Below, in pieces: positions 1-9,445 of a stretch of DNA of 46,174 nt (position 1 is the first letter of the stretch; each line of letters begins with the position of its first letter). The DNA comes from an uncultured Pelagibacteraceae bacterium. Its GTDB lineage: Bacteria > Pseudomonadota > Alphaproteobacteria > Pelagibacterales > Pelagibacteraceae. The notes under the pieces are model-generated. The model did no database searches. It was not told the origin of the DNA and saw only the letters and a program-made list of their open reading frames with translations. The position numbers were made by a program, and so were the translations under genes. Where the stretch lies: positions 1 through 46,174 of the forward strand of contig CACAKN010000008.1 in NCBI GenBank assembly GCA_902533075.1, in the 5' to 3' direction.

Positions 1-1946
<1,946 letters not shown>

Positions 1947-1965
1947 CTAGTTTAAAGTTGTACTA

Positions 1966-2220
1966 TTAATTGGGTTTTACCGAAACAAAAGTTCTATCTG
2001 ATTTTGTTTTTTTAAAAACTACTTTACCTTTGATCACAGAAAAAATTGAATGATCTTTACCCATTCCAACGTTTTCTCCAGGAAAAATTTTAGTACCTCT
2101 TTGTCTAACAATTATATTTCCAGGTATGACAGTTTCACCACCGTACTTTTTTACTCCAAGTCTCCGACCAGCACTATCTCGTCCATTTCTAGATGATCCA
2201 CCTGCTTTTTTTGTTGCCAT
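1966..2220 (-). CDS. rpmA: 50S ribosomal protein L27
   Basis: Ribosomal protein L27, whose N-terminus reaches the peptidyl-transferase centre. The 84-residue product starts [20 protein letters not shown], the typical L27 N-terminus without the cleaved leader seen in Firmicutes. The conserved [21 protein letters not shown] segment (in part) lies mid-protein. The length is normal for the family. It sits 8 bases after rplU and 28 bases before obg, a near-universal arrangement, and is transcribed from the promoter upstream of rplU. Confidence 0.98.
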   Translation of the reverse strand: MATKKAGGSSRNGRDSAGRRLGVKKYGGETVIPGNIIVRQRGTKIFPGENVGMGKDHSIFSVIKGKVVFKKTKSDRTFVSVKPN

Positions 2221-2228
2221 AATTTTTC

Positions 2229-2642
2229 CTATTTAGTTGCTTCTTTTTTAGTTGCTTCTTTTTTAGTTGCTTCTTTTTTAGAAAGCTTAGAAATTTTTTC
2301 AGCTTCAGAGAGGATCTTACCATCTTTTGAAAAAATTTTGTTAATTCTTATCATAGAAAATTGCTGTCTATGTCCATTCTTTCTTCTTGAATTTTGCCTT
2401 CTTCTTTTTTTAAATATTATAACGGTTCTGTTTTTTGAATTTTTAATTAAATCGGCTTCTACCTTTGCACCTTGAACAATTGGAGCACCTATCTCAATTA
2501 TTTTATTGTCTCCATAAGCTAAGATTTCTTTAAATTCTATTTTGGTGTTATCTTTTGTATTTGGTAATCTTTCGATTTTTAATATCTCTCCAGACTTTAC
2601 TTTATACTGTTTTCCACCGGTTTGTATTACTGCGTAAGACAT
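2229..2642 (-). CDS. rplU: 50S ribosomal protein L21 with repetitive lysine-rich tail
   Basis: Ribosomal protein L21, a 23S rRNA-binding large-subunit protein. The N-terminus [19 protein letters not shown] and the [16 protein letters not shown] segment are diagnostic. The core is about 103 residues in most bacteria; this protein has 137. The extra part is a charged tail (from about residue 104) that ends in three exact copies of K-K-E-A-T. The repeat is also exact at DNA level (15-base unit, see the repeat entry). Lysine/alanine-rich L21 tails are known in alphaproteobacteria; the perfect repeat suggests recent slippage. First gene of the operon, with a good promoter just upstream. Confidence 0.97.
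   Translation of the reverse strand: MSYAVIQTGGKQYKVKSGEILKIERLPNTKDNTKIEFKEILAYGDNKIIEIGAPIVQGAKVEADLIKNSKNRTVIIFKKRRRQNSRRKNGHRQQFSMIRINKIFSKDGKILSEAEKISKLSKKEATKKEATKKEATK
2236..2280. repeat. Three perfect 15-bp tandem copies in the rplU 3' end
   Basis: The unit gttgcttctttttta occurs at 2236-2250, 2251-2265 and 2266-2280 without a mismatch. Read on the minus strand it encodes K-K-E-A-T, so copy-number changes keep the frame and only lengthen or shorten the L21 tail. Confidence 0.95.
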
Positions 2643-2668
2643 AATGTTGTGTTAATTATAATTAAGGC

Positions 2669-2696
2669 AATATAGTCTGGGCAAAGCTTTAGTCAA
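2669..2696 (-). promoter_or_regulatory. Sigma-70-like promoter for rplU-rpmA-obg-proB
   Basis: On the minus strand TTGACT (2696-2691) is followed by a 16-base spacer and TATATT (2674-2669). The start codon of rplU lies 26 bases past the -10 box. The gap to gloB is only 64 bases, so this is the obvious place for initiation. Read by eye from consensus; not tested. Confidence 0.65.
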
Positions 2697-2706
2697 GCTG
2701 AATAAA

Positions 2707-3426
2707 TTAGAAATTATCCTTTAAATCTCTGAGTTTTGAAAAACTTTGAAGATCATTTGCTTTTAAAAATATATTACAATCGATCTCATCTTGTATTTTA
2801 CTCGGTATTGTTGGAAGACCTTTTTCAATTTTTTTGGATATTTCGATAATTTTATCTTTAAGTTTATTGTTTTCAGAATCATACTTAATACAAAATTTTG
2901 AATTTTGTAGAGTATATTCGTGACCGCAGTAAACCAATGTTTCTGGTGGTAAACTTTTAATTTTATTTAAAGATTCAAACATTTGTTTATGTGTTCCTTC
3001 AAAGATTCTACCACATCCTAACGAAAATAAAGTATCACCAGTAAAAATTATTTTATCTTTGGGAAAATAAAAACATATATGTCCTATAGTATGACCTGGA
3101 ATATGAAAAATTTTTATTTCAAAATTATCTTTTGACCAAGTTTGTTTATCTTGAACTAAAATATCTATTTCTGGAATACGATTTTTATCACCTTCAAAAC
3201 CAATAATTTTTGTATTGAATTCTTCTTTTAATTCTTTGTTACCACCAACATGGTCATAATGATGGTGTGTATTTAGAATATATTTTAAATTTAAGTTATT
3301 TGTTTTTATAGCATCTATTATCGGCCTAGATTCACTTGGATCAATAACACAGGCAATTTTGGTATTTTCATCATATATTATGTAAGAATAATTATCATTT
3401 AAACAGGGTATTACTAAAACTTTCAT
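2707..3426 (-). CDS. gloB: Hydroxyacylglutathione hydrolase (glyoxalase II)
   Basis: Hydrolyses S-lactoylglutathione to lactate and glutathione, the second step of methylglyoxal detoxification. It has a metallo-beta-lactamase fold: the metal-binding THHHYDH motif is at residues 53-59 (H54, H56, D58, H59), followed by GHTIGHICFY, the FTGDTLF metal-bridging aspartate motif and a C-terminal YCGHEYT motif typical of GloB. The length (239 aa) is slightly short against about 250-255. The gene lies 1 base after metW, so it is the last gene of the metX-metW-gloB unit. No functional link to methionine is obvious; the order may only reflect compaction. Confidence 0.93.
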   Translation of the reverse strand: MKVLVIPCLNDNYSYIIYDENTKIACVIDPSESRPIIDAIKTNNLNLKYILNTHHHYDHVGGNKELKEEFNTKIIGFEGDKNRIPEIDILVQDKQTWSKDNFEIKIFHIPGHTIGHICFYFPKDKIIFTGDTLFSLGCGRIFEGTHKQMFESLNKIKSLPPETLVYCGHEYTLQNSKFCIKYDSENNKLKDKIIEISKKIEKGLPTIPSKIQDEIDCNIFLKANDLQSFSKLRDLKDNF

Positions 3427-3427
3427 T

Positions 3428-4024
3428 TTATTTTTCTATTAAAAAAATTCCTAAATTTGAACTTAAATTTTTTATATTTAAATTTAAATCATTGATATAT
3501 GAAATTTTATTACTCTTCATAGCAATAGATTTTGATAAGTTAAAATTTTTTTTTTTACTAAAAAAAACAAAATCCTTTATAGTACAAAGATGAATATTGG
3601 GAGTATTGTACCATTCATCAGGTAAAGTTCTAGTAATTGGCATTGTACCTTTTAAAAGAAGATGGAGTCTTATTTTCCAGTATCCAAAATTAGGAATTGT
3701 AACAATAGCTTGTTTGCCAATTCTTAAAAGTTGATTAATAACATTCTCAGGATTTAAAAAAGCCTGTAATGTTTGACTTAAAACCACATAGTCGAATGAT
3801 TTGTCTGGGAACTGTTTTAAATCCTCTTCGGCATTTCCTTCAATGATAGTTAATCCTTTCGCAATACAGTTTTGAACTTTAGATTTAGAAATTTCAATAC
3901 CTCTTATATTAACTTTTTTCTCTTTAAGTAGATATTCCATTAAAACTCCGTCACCACATCCCACATCTAACACATGTGAATTTTGTTTAATTAAGCTAGA
4001 AATAATTTTAAATTCTGATTTCAT
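3428..4024 (-). CDS. metW: MetW, methionine biosynthesis partner of MetX
   Basis: A class I SAM-dependent-methyltransferase-fold protein of 198 residues that accompanies MetX in many proteobacteria and supports homoserine acylation. The nucleotide-binding motif HVLDVGCGDGVLMEYLL lies near residues 17-33. The SFDYVVLSQTLQ and PNFGYWKIRL segments are typical of MetW. The start is 2 bases after metX, so the two are translated from one message under the upstream SAM-II riboswitch. Its exact biochemical activity is less established than that of MetX. Confidence 0.94.
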   Translation of the reverse strand: MKSEFKIISSLIKQNSHVLDVGCGDGVLMEYLLKEKKVNIRGIEISKSKVQNCIAKGLTIIEGNAEEDLKQFPDKSFDYVVLSQTLQAFLNPENVINQLLRIGKQAIVTIPNFGYWKIRLHLLLKGTMPITRTLPDEWYNTPNIHLCTIKDFVFFSKKKNFNLSKSIAMKSNKISYINDLNLNIKNLSSNLGIFLIEK

Positions 4025-4026
4025 AT

Positions 4027-5145
4027 TTAATTTTCTGAATAAGACTTATCTAAAAAATTTTTAAGAGCTTTTAAGAAATCCGGAACATCTAATAAAAAAG
4101 AATCGTGTCCTTTGTCTGACTCTATTTCCACAAAACCTACATCTGCTCCAATTGCATTTAAAGCTATTACTATGTCCTTATTTTCTTGGGTAGGGTATAA
4201 CCAATCAGAGGTAAAAGAGATTACAAAAAATTTTGCTTTAGTATTTTTGAAAGCATCAGATAAATTTCCATTAAATTCTTTTACTAGATCAAAATAATCC
4301 ATTGCTCTTGTTATATATAAGTAGCTATTCGCATCAAAACGATCTACAAATACTGATCCTTGGTATCTTAGATAACTTTCAATTTGAAAATCTGCATCAA
4401 AACCAAATTTAAGATCATCTCTTTCTTGAAGTTTTCTACCAAACTTTTCTTGAAGACCTTTTTTTGACAAATAAGTAATATGTGCTGCCATTCTCGCTAC
4501 GGCTAATCCTTTATCAGGAACTATATTTTTAGATGAATAATCTCCATCTTGCCAATTGTGATCTGCTGCTATAGCTTGTCTACCAAGTTCATTGAAAGCT
4601 ATATTTTGAGCTGAATGACTAGAAGTACATGCTATTGGTACTACAGTTTTTGTTTTATTAGGATAATTGCTTACAAACTGTAAAACTTGCATTCCACCCA
4701 TCGAACCGCCAACAACAGAAAAAAGTTTTTCAATATTAAAGTGATCTAATAAATTAATTTGAGCATTGACCATGTCGTTAATAGTAATAACTGGAAAATC
4801 TGTACCATATTTTTTTTTTGTTTTAGGATTTTCATGACTCGGACCAAAAGATCCCATACATCCCCCAATTACATTTGCACAGATCACAAAATATTTATTT
4901 GTATCAATAGATTTATTAGGGCCAACAGCAAACGACCACCATCCATCTTTATTTGTTATAGGGTTAATGCCTGTTACAAATTGATCTCCTGTTAAAGCAT
5001 GAAATACTAAAATTGCATTATCTTTTTTATCGTTTAGTGATCCATACGTCTCATATGCTATTGGATAATTAGCGATAATTTGACCACAATCTAGTTTTAA
5101 CGGTTTATCAACCGTTAATATTTTTATATTTTTTTTAGTATTCAT
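4027..5145 (-). CDS. metX: Homoserine O-acyltransferase (MetX type, probably acetyl)
   Basis: Activates homoserine, most likely with acetyl-CoA, for methionine synthesis by sulfhydrylation. It is an alpha/beta-hydrolase-fold enzyme of 372 residues: nucleophile in GGSMGGMQ (Ser148), aspartate in TSDWLYP (Asp314) and histidine in KGHDSFL (His347). The segments AYETYGSLN and [10 protein letters not shown] are MetX hallmarks. Acetyl versus succinyl preference cannot be decided by eye; acetyl is the usual case in alphaproteobacteria. The gene heads metX-metW-gloB and has a 5' leader with a SAM-II aptamer, so expression should fall when SAM is plentiful. Confidence 0.96.
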   Translation of the reverse strand: MNTKKNIKILTVDKPLKLDCGQIIANYPIAYETYGSLNDKKDNAILVFHALTGDQFVTGINPITNKDGWWSFAVGPNKSIDTNKYFVICANVIGGCMGSFGPSHENPKTKKKYGTDFPVITINDMVNAQINLLDHFNIEKLFSVVGGSMGGMQVLQFVSNYPNKTKTVVPIACTSSHSAQNIAFNELGRQAIAADHNWQDGDYSSKNIVPDKGLAVARMAAHITYLSKKGLQEKFGRKLQERDDLKFGFDADFQIESYLRYQGSVFVDRFDANSYLYITRAMDYFDLVKEFNGNLSDAFKNTKAKFFVISFTSDWLYPTQENKDIVIALNAIGADVGFVEIESDKGHDSFLLDVPDFLKALKNFLDKSYSEN

Positions 5146-5153
5146 ATATACTG

Positions 5154-5218
5154 GCTAAAAGCTGAATTGAGAGAAAAAAAACTTTTTTAGCTGTTTTTTT
5201 AAAGCGCTCGCAATTCAG
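5154..5218 (-). promoter_or_regulatory. Competing pairings of the metX leader (expression platform)
   Basis: Two downstream segments can pair with aptamer strands. CUGAAUUG (5218-5211), inside the aptamer loop, is fully complementary over 8 bases to CAAUUCAG (5169-5162). The aptamer strand GCUAAAA (5191-5185) is complementary over 7 bases to UUUUAGC (5160-5154), which lies 8-15 bases before the metX start codon. A run of eight U (5181-5174) follows the aptamer and no clear Shine-Dalgarno site is visible. How these segments give control is inferred, not shown. Confidence 0.6.
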
Positions 5219-5232
5219 TTAAATCAGCGCAT
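5182..5232 (-). ncRNA. SAM-II class S-adenosylmethionine riboswitch aptamer
   Basis: On the minus strand the metX leader holds the SAM-II core in order: GCGCU-GAUUUAA (5230-5219), a loop ending in UUGC, the closing strand AGCGC, then an A-rich linker and GCUAAAAAAG (5191-5182), which would form the H-type pseudoknot. Helix P1 is GCGCU with AGCGC. Spacing and invariant segments (GAUUUAA, UUGC, GCUAAA) fit the compact SAM-II class known upstream of alphaproteobacterial metA/metX genes. The aptamer begins about where transcription from the promoter at 5237-5265 should start. The related SAM-V class is an alternative, since it shares much of the binding core. Confidence 0.85.
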
Positions 5233-5236
5233 AAAT

Positions 5237-5265
5237 TTTGTACTAGAAGTTCATTAGTATGTCAA
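5237..5265 (-). promoter_or_regulatory. Sigma-70-like promoter of the metX leader
   Basis: On the minus strand a perfect TTGACA (5265-5260), a 17-base spacer and TACAAA (5242-5237). Predicted initiation near 5230 places the first transcribed bases at the 5' edge of the SAM-II aptamer, which supports both calls. Confidence 0.7.
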
Positions 5266-5336
5266 TTTTTAAAATATTTTACTAATACTATATAAAAAAT
5301 TGTTATTTTAATTATAAAGAGCTTAAAATTAAAAAC

Positions 5337-6422
5337 ATGACAACGGTAAGATTTAAAAAATTCAATATAGAGGCCTATAAACCTGGTAAATCTAGCGTTA
5401 AAAGATTTAGGAAAATAATAAAGCTTTCCGCTAATGAGTCCGCATTAGGTGTAAGCCCTAAAGTTAAAAAATTAATATCTAATAAAAATTTAAGTTTTTT
5501 TAGATACCCGGATGGTAAGTCAAAAAAATTGAGACACCAAATATCCAAAAAATTTAAATGTGATCAAGATAAAATAATTTGTGGTGCTGGATCTGATGAG
5601 GTTATACAAATGTTGTGTCAACTGTTTTTAAAGCCAAATGATGAAGTCATTGTCCCTCAGTTTAGTTTTTTGATGTATAGAATTTACTCCAAAATTGTTT
5701 CTGCAAAGATAGTATTTGCAAAAGAAAAAAACTTTAAAGTTTCGGTTTCAGAAATATTAAAAAAGGTGACCAGAAAGACGAAAATTGTTTTTTTAGCAAA
5801 TCCAAATAACCCAACAGGAACTTATTTGGAAAAAGAAAAACTTCTTGAATTAAGAAAAAAATTAAGAAAAAACATATTATTAGTTGTAGATGATGCTTAC
5901 GCAGAATATATGAAAAATTTTGACTATAAATCTGGTTTAGAATTATTTAAAAATAGAGATAATGTTTTTATTCTAAGAACTTTTTCAAAAATTTACGGCT
6001 TATCATCATTGAGAATAGGTTGGGGCTATGGATCTAGAAAAATAATAAATGGTCTAAATTTAATCAAACCACCGTTTAATGTAAATGAGGTTGCTCAAAA
6101 AGCAGCCATTGAATCTCTTAAAGATTCAAGATTTATATCACGTTCAATAAAGCATAATATTTTTTATGCTAAAAAAATAAAAAATTTTTTAAATAAATAT
6201 AAGATAGATTCAAATAAGGTTTCTGCAAATTTTTTATTATTAGATTTTTCAAAATGTAGATTAAAAGCGAAGTTTTTTTATGAAAAACTTAAAAGAAAAG
6301 GAATTATATTAAGATTAACTGAGGACGGTTATAAACTCAAAAATATGCTGAGATTAACTATAGGTTCAAGAACTGATAGCTTAAAATTTATACGTGCTGT
6401 AGAAAGTATATTTAATAAATGA
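5337..6422 (+). CDS. hisC: Histidinol-phosphate / aromatic aminotransferase
   Basis: A PLP-dependent fold-type I aminotransferase of 361 residues, HisC family. Visible motifs are the substrate-arm region KLSANESALG, FRYPDGKSKKLR, GAGSDEVIQ, the LANPNNPTGTYL motif, DDAYAEYM (PLP aspartate and tyrosine) and RTFSKIYGLSSLRIGWGYG, which carries the PLP lysine. HisC enzymes often also transaminate prephenate, phenylpyruvate or hydroxyphenylpyruvate. Here hisC overlaps tyrA by four bases (ATGA), which suggests that the tyrosine/phenylalanine role matters at least as much as histidine synthesis. That dual role is inference from context. Confidence 0.92.
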   Translation: MTTVRFKKFNIEAYKPGKSSVKRFRKIIKLSANESALGVSPKVKKLISNKNLSFFRYPDGKSKKLRHQISKKFKCDQDKIICGAGSDEVIQMLCQLFLKPNDEVIVPQFSFLMYRIYSKIVSAKIVFAKEKNFKVSVSEILKKVTRKTKIVFLANPNNPTGTYLEKEKLLELRKKLRKNILLVVDDAYAEYMKNFDYKSGLELFKNRDNVFILRTFSKIYGLSSLRIGWGYGSRKIINGLNLIKPPFNVNEVAQKAAIESLKDSRFISRSIKHNIFYAKKIKNFLNKYKIDSNKVSANFLLLDFSKCRLKAKFFYEKLKRKGIILRLTEDGYKLKNMLRLTIGSRTDSLKFIRAVESIFNK

Positions 6423-7315
6423 AAAATATATTAATTATCGGTTGCGGACTATTAGGCTCATCTTTAGTGAGAAGAATTTCGAAAAAAAAATTAGCAAAAA
6501 AGATTTTTATTTACGAAAAGTCGAAAAAAAATATATTAAAAATAAAGAGATTAAAATTACCTGGGATTCTTGTCAATAAATTACAAATAGCAGCGTCACA
6601 GTCTGAACTAATTATTTTGTGTACACCAATGAGTGAATATAAAAAGATAATTTTAAAAATTAATGGATATTTAACACCAAAACATATCATTACAGATATT
6701 GGTTCGTCAAAAGCAAGATCTCTTGAAATCATAAAAAAAAATTTAAATAAAAACTTTTTTTGGAGCTCAAGTCATCCAATAACCGGTTCAGAGGTAAGCG
6801 GTCCTGAATACGGCAGAGAAGATTTGTTTGAAAATAAGTGGTGTATTTTAATAAAAGATGAAAAAACCAATTTAAAACACTTAAAATTTTTAATGCATTT
6901 TTGGAAAAAAATAGGTTCAAGAATAGTAATTATGAATTCAAAAAAGCATGATAAAATTTTTTCAATCACTAGTCACTTGCCTCATTTAATTGCTTATAAT
7001 CTTGTAAAGTCAGCACAAGATTTTGAAAAAAAACAGAAATATGATCTGATAAAATATAGTGCAGGTGGATTAAGAGATTTTTCAAGAATTGCAGCATCTA
7101 ATGAAATAATGTGGAGAGACATTTTTTTTGATAATAAAAAGAATATTTCAAAAGCAATAGATATATTTATTAAAAATTTATATGCCTTTAAAAAAGATAT
7201 TAATTTAAAAAATAACAAATCTATTCTTAGAAAATTAACCCAAACTAAAAAAGTAAGATCTAAGATAATTAAATTGAAACAAGATATAAATAAACCAGAT
7301 TTTGGTCGTAACTAA
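6419..7315 (+). CDS. tyrA: Prephenate/arogenate dehydrogenase
   Basis: NAD(P)-dependent oxidative decarboxylation of prephenate (or arogenate) on the way to tyrosine. The 298-residue protein begins with the dinucleotide-binding motif IIGCGLLGSSLVRRI (residues 5-19). The conserved CTPMSEY, TDIGSSK and SSHPITGSEVSGPEYGR segments of TyrA follow, then SHLPHLIAYNL and SAGGLRDFSRIA. It has no fused chorismate mutase and no ACT domain, so feedback control by tyrosine through ACT is not expected. Translationally coupled to hisC; the 3' end overlaps the convergent NlpC/P60 gene by four bases. Confidence 0.94.
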   Translation: MKNILIIGCGLLGSSLVRRISKKKLAKKIFIYEKSKKNILKIKRLKLPGILVNKLQIAASQSELIILCTPMSEYKKIILKINGYLTPKHIITDIGSSKARSLEIIKKNLNKNFFWSSSHPITGSEVSGPEYGREDLFENKWCILIKDEKTNLKHLKFLMHFWKKIGSRIVIMNSKKHDKIFSITSHLPHLIAYNLVKSAQDFEKKQKYDLIKYSAGGLRDFSRIAASNEIMWRDIFFDNKKNISKAIDIFIKNLYAFKKDINLKNNKSILRKLTQTKKVRSKIIKLKQDINKPDFGRN

Positions 7316-8064
7316 TATATCTTAATATTACTAATTTTTTTAACTTTTAAATTTGCAGTTTTATAAATGTTTTTTATTGTAAAATATAAAGGCATAATTA
7401 GAACTTTTTTTCTTGGTCCATAAGCATGAATAAAATCTAATTTATTGAGACATATACCCACATGGCCTTTCCAAAAAATTATATCTCCTTTTGATAGTTT
7501 TTTTCCTAATTTTTTTTTACAAAACTTAATTTGATCTTTAGTGTCTCTTGGAAAAAACACTCTATTATAATAGAAATAAATTTGAATTAACGCTGAACAA
7601 TCAATTCCTTTTGATGTCTTTCCACCCCATAGATATTTTGTATTTAAAAATAATTTAAGTATTTTAGAAAAATTTTTTTCGTAATGATCAATTTTTTTTA
7701 CATCAATTTTTTTAATCCATTTATTTTTTTCAAATTCAATTAGATTCTTATTTTTTTTCATCAATGAAATTCTAGAACCAAAATACAAAAAGTTATTTGT
7801 GGAAAAAAACTTTTTATTTTTTTTTATAAAGACTCTTGATCTTAATTTATAGATTTTATGGGTAGTCCTTAATTTCTTAAGAAATTTTCTTTTTTTGATA
7901 TAGCCTATATAATTATCATAATTTGTTTTAATTTTAATCCAATTATTTTTTTTTGTTAAAATTTTAAATTTTTCTCCATATAAAATTTGAGAAGTAACTT
8001 CAGATTTTAAAGAAGGTTTAGAGTATATATTTGACACTGAAGAATTGAAAAAACTATTTTTCAC
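7312..8064 (-). CDS. NlpC/P60 family peptidase, probably cytoplasmic
   Basis: A cysteine peptidase of the family that cuts gamma-D-glutamyl-diamino-acid bonds in peptidoglycan peptides. The N-terminal part (about residues 8-60) looks like a bacterial SH3-like domain (IYSKPSLKSEV, WIKIKTNYDNYIGYIKK). The catalytic domain carries KGIDCSALIQ (Cys156), GDIIFWKGHVGICL (His201) and FIHAYGP (third polar residue His213). There is no signal peptide or lipobox, so it should act inside the cell on imported muropeptides. The start overlaps the 3' end of the AmpG-like permease gene by 11 bases, which supports a recycling role. Exact bond specificity is unknown. Confidence 0.88.
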   Translation of the reverse strand: MKNSFFNSSVSNIYSKPSLKSEVTSQILYGEKFKILTKKNNWIKIKTNYDNYIGYIKKRKFLKKLRTTHKIYKLRSRVFIKKNKKFFSTNNFLYFGSRISLMKKNKNLIEFEKNKWIKKIDVKKIDHYEKNFSKILKLFLNTKYLWGGKTSKGIDCSALIQIYFYYNRVFFPRDTKDQIKFCKKKLGKKLSKGDIIFWKGHVGICLNKLDFIHAYGPRKKVLIMPLYFTIKNIYKTANLKVKKISNIKIY

Positions 8065-9445
8065 TAAGTCGAAGTTTGTTTTTCATTATCCATAATATTA
8101 CAAGAGATGGTATTACCATTAAAGCAGTTAAAATAAAAAATATACCCCAGTCACCATTTAACCAATCCACTAATGCACCTGAAGATGAGGCTAAAGTAGT
8201 TCTACCAGCGGTACCGATTGATGCTAAAAGTGCATATTGAGTTGCGGTATACGCTCTGTCAACTAATAACGAAATAAACGCTACAAAGGCAACTGTGGCG
8301 AATGCAGCAGCTATATCATCAAAAATAACTGCTATAGCAAATAAAAGTTCAGACTTACCACTCCAAGCTAAAACACTAAATAAAAGGTTAGTACTTGCCA
8401 TTATAACACCTGCCAAAAACATTGCCTTTAAAACTCCTGATCTTATTACGAATAATCCTCCCAAAAGAGTAAATATAACGGTAGTAATCCAGCCTAAAGT
8501 TTTTGAGTAAATTGCAATGTCTGTTTTACTAAATCCTATCTCCTTATAGAAGATAATAGACATTCTTCCTAAAAAAGCCTCTCCTACTTTAAATAAAAAA
8601 ACAAATCCTAAAATTCCTAAAGCAATTGAAAAACCATTTTTTTTAAAAAAACTTATTATTGGACCACTTATTGTACCACCAATCCAAGTTAAAAAATTAG
8701 TAAATATGTTCTTATTCGAAAATTTATTAGAAATTAATTTATCATTTTCAATTTGTTTATTGAGCCTTTCAGAGCTATCAGTCTCATTTATAAACATTAA
8801 GCCAATGTTCATCAATATTACCAAAATTCCCAAGATCAAAAAAGTTAATTGCCAATAATTTTCAAAACCTGCATTTTGTAAAATTTCTGCAGAAAAAAGA
8901 GACAAAACACCCCCTAGCTTGTATCCCGACCACCAACCAACAACAGCCATTGCCGCGCCTGCAGCCATTGATCTTCCCTCATTTTCTCCTATTTGTTCAA
9001 TTCTAAGAGCGTCTACCGTAATATCTTGTGTAGCAGATGCTATCGCGATTATTAAACCAACTGTAATTACTAAAGCCAAATTTTCAGAAGGATTGATAAC
9101 ACTCCAAAAAATTAGAGATATTAAAATAATAAATTGCATTAAAACAATCCAACCTCTTCTATGACCAATTTTTTTTGTTAAAAAAGGTATTTGAATTCTA
9201 TCTATCAATGGTGCCCATAAGTAATTAAATGCATAAACTCCAAAAATTAATCCAGCCCATCCAATAGTTGATCTACTTAATCCATCCTCTTTTAACCATA
9301 AGCTAAGACTGCTACCAATCAATACCCATGGAAAACCTGAAATAGCACCCAATAATAAAATTTTTAACATTCTTTTATCAAAATAAACTGAAAACATTTC
9401 TGAGAAGGATTGTTTTTTTATTTCAATCATTTTTAATTTCTCCAA
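8054..9445 (-). CDS. ampG: AmpG-like muropeptide permease (MFS)
   Basis: An inner-membrane transporter of the major facilitator superfamily. In characterised members AmpG imports anhydromuropeptides (GlcNAc-anhydroMurNAc-peptides) for cell-wall recycling. The 463-residue protein has about 12 hydrophobic helices. The first part (MLKILLLGAISGFPW, LKEDGLSRSTIGWAGL, YAFNYLWAPLIDR) and HRRGWIVLMQ after helix 2-3 are typical of AmpG, as is SATQDITVDALRIE. A second Met six codons in (MIEIKKQ) is an alternative start. It overlaps trkH upstream and the NlpC/P60 gene downstream. Family is sure; the substrate is inferred from the family and the neighbouring peptidase. Confidence 0.85.
   Translation of the reverse strand: MEKLKMIEIKKQSFSEMFSVYFDKRMLKILLLGAISGFPWVLIGSSLSLWLKEDGLSRSTIGWAGLIFGVYAFNYLWAPLIDRIQIPFLTKKIGHRRGWIVLMQFIILISLIFWSVINPSENLALVITVGLIIAIASATQDITVDALRIEQIGENEGRSMAAGAAMAVVGWWSGYKLGGVLSLFSAEILQNAGFENYWQLTFLILGILVILMNIGLMFINETDSSERLNKQIENDKLISNKFSNKNIFTNFLTWIGGTISGPIISFFKKNGFSIALGILGFVFLFKVGEAFLGRMSIIFYKEIGFSKTDIAIYSKTLGWITTVIFTLLGGLFVIRSGVLKAMFLAGVIMASTNLLFSVLAWSGKSELLFAIAVIFDDIAAAFATVAFVAFISLLVDRAYTATQYALLASIGTAGRTTLASSSGALVDWLNGDWGIFFILTALMVIPSLVILWIMKNKLRLSEK

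Noticed and set aside
2236-2280. Short direct repeats that could suggest a CRISPR array
   Set aside because: Only three contiguous 15-bp units without spacers, inside a coding sequence and in frame.
5146-5336. A tRNA or independent small RNA gene in the largest intergenic gap
   Set aside because: No cloverleaf or T-loop motif; the structured part is explained by the SAM-II aptamer and the rest is promoter-like AT-rich sequence.
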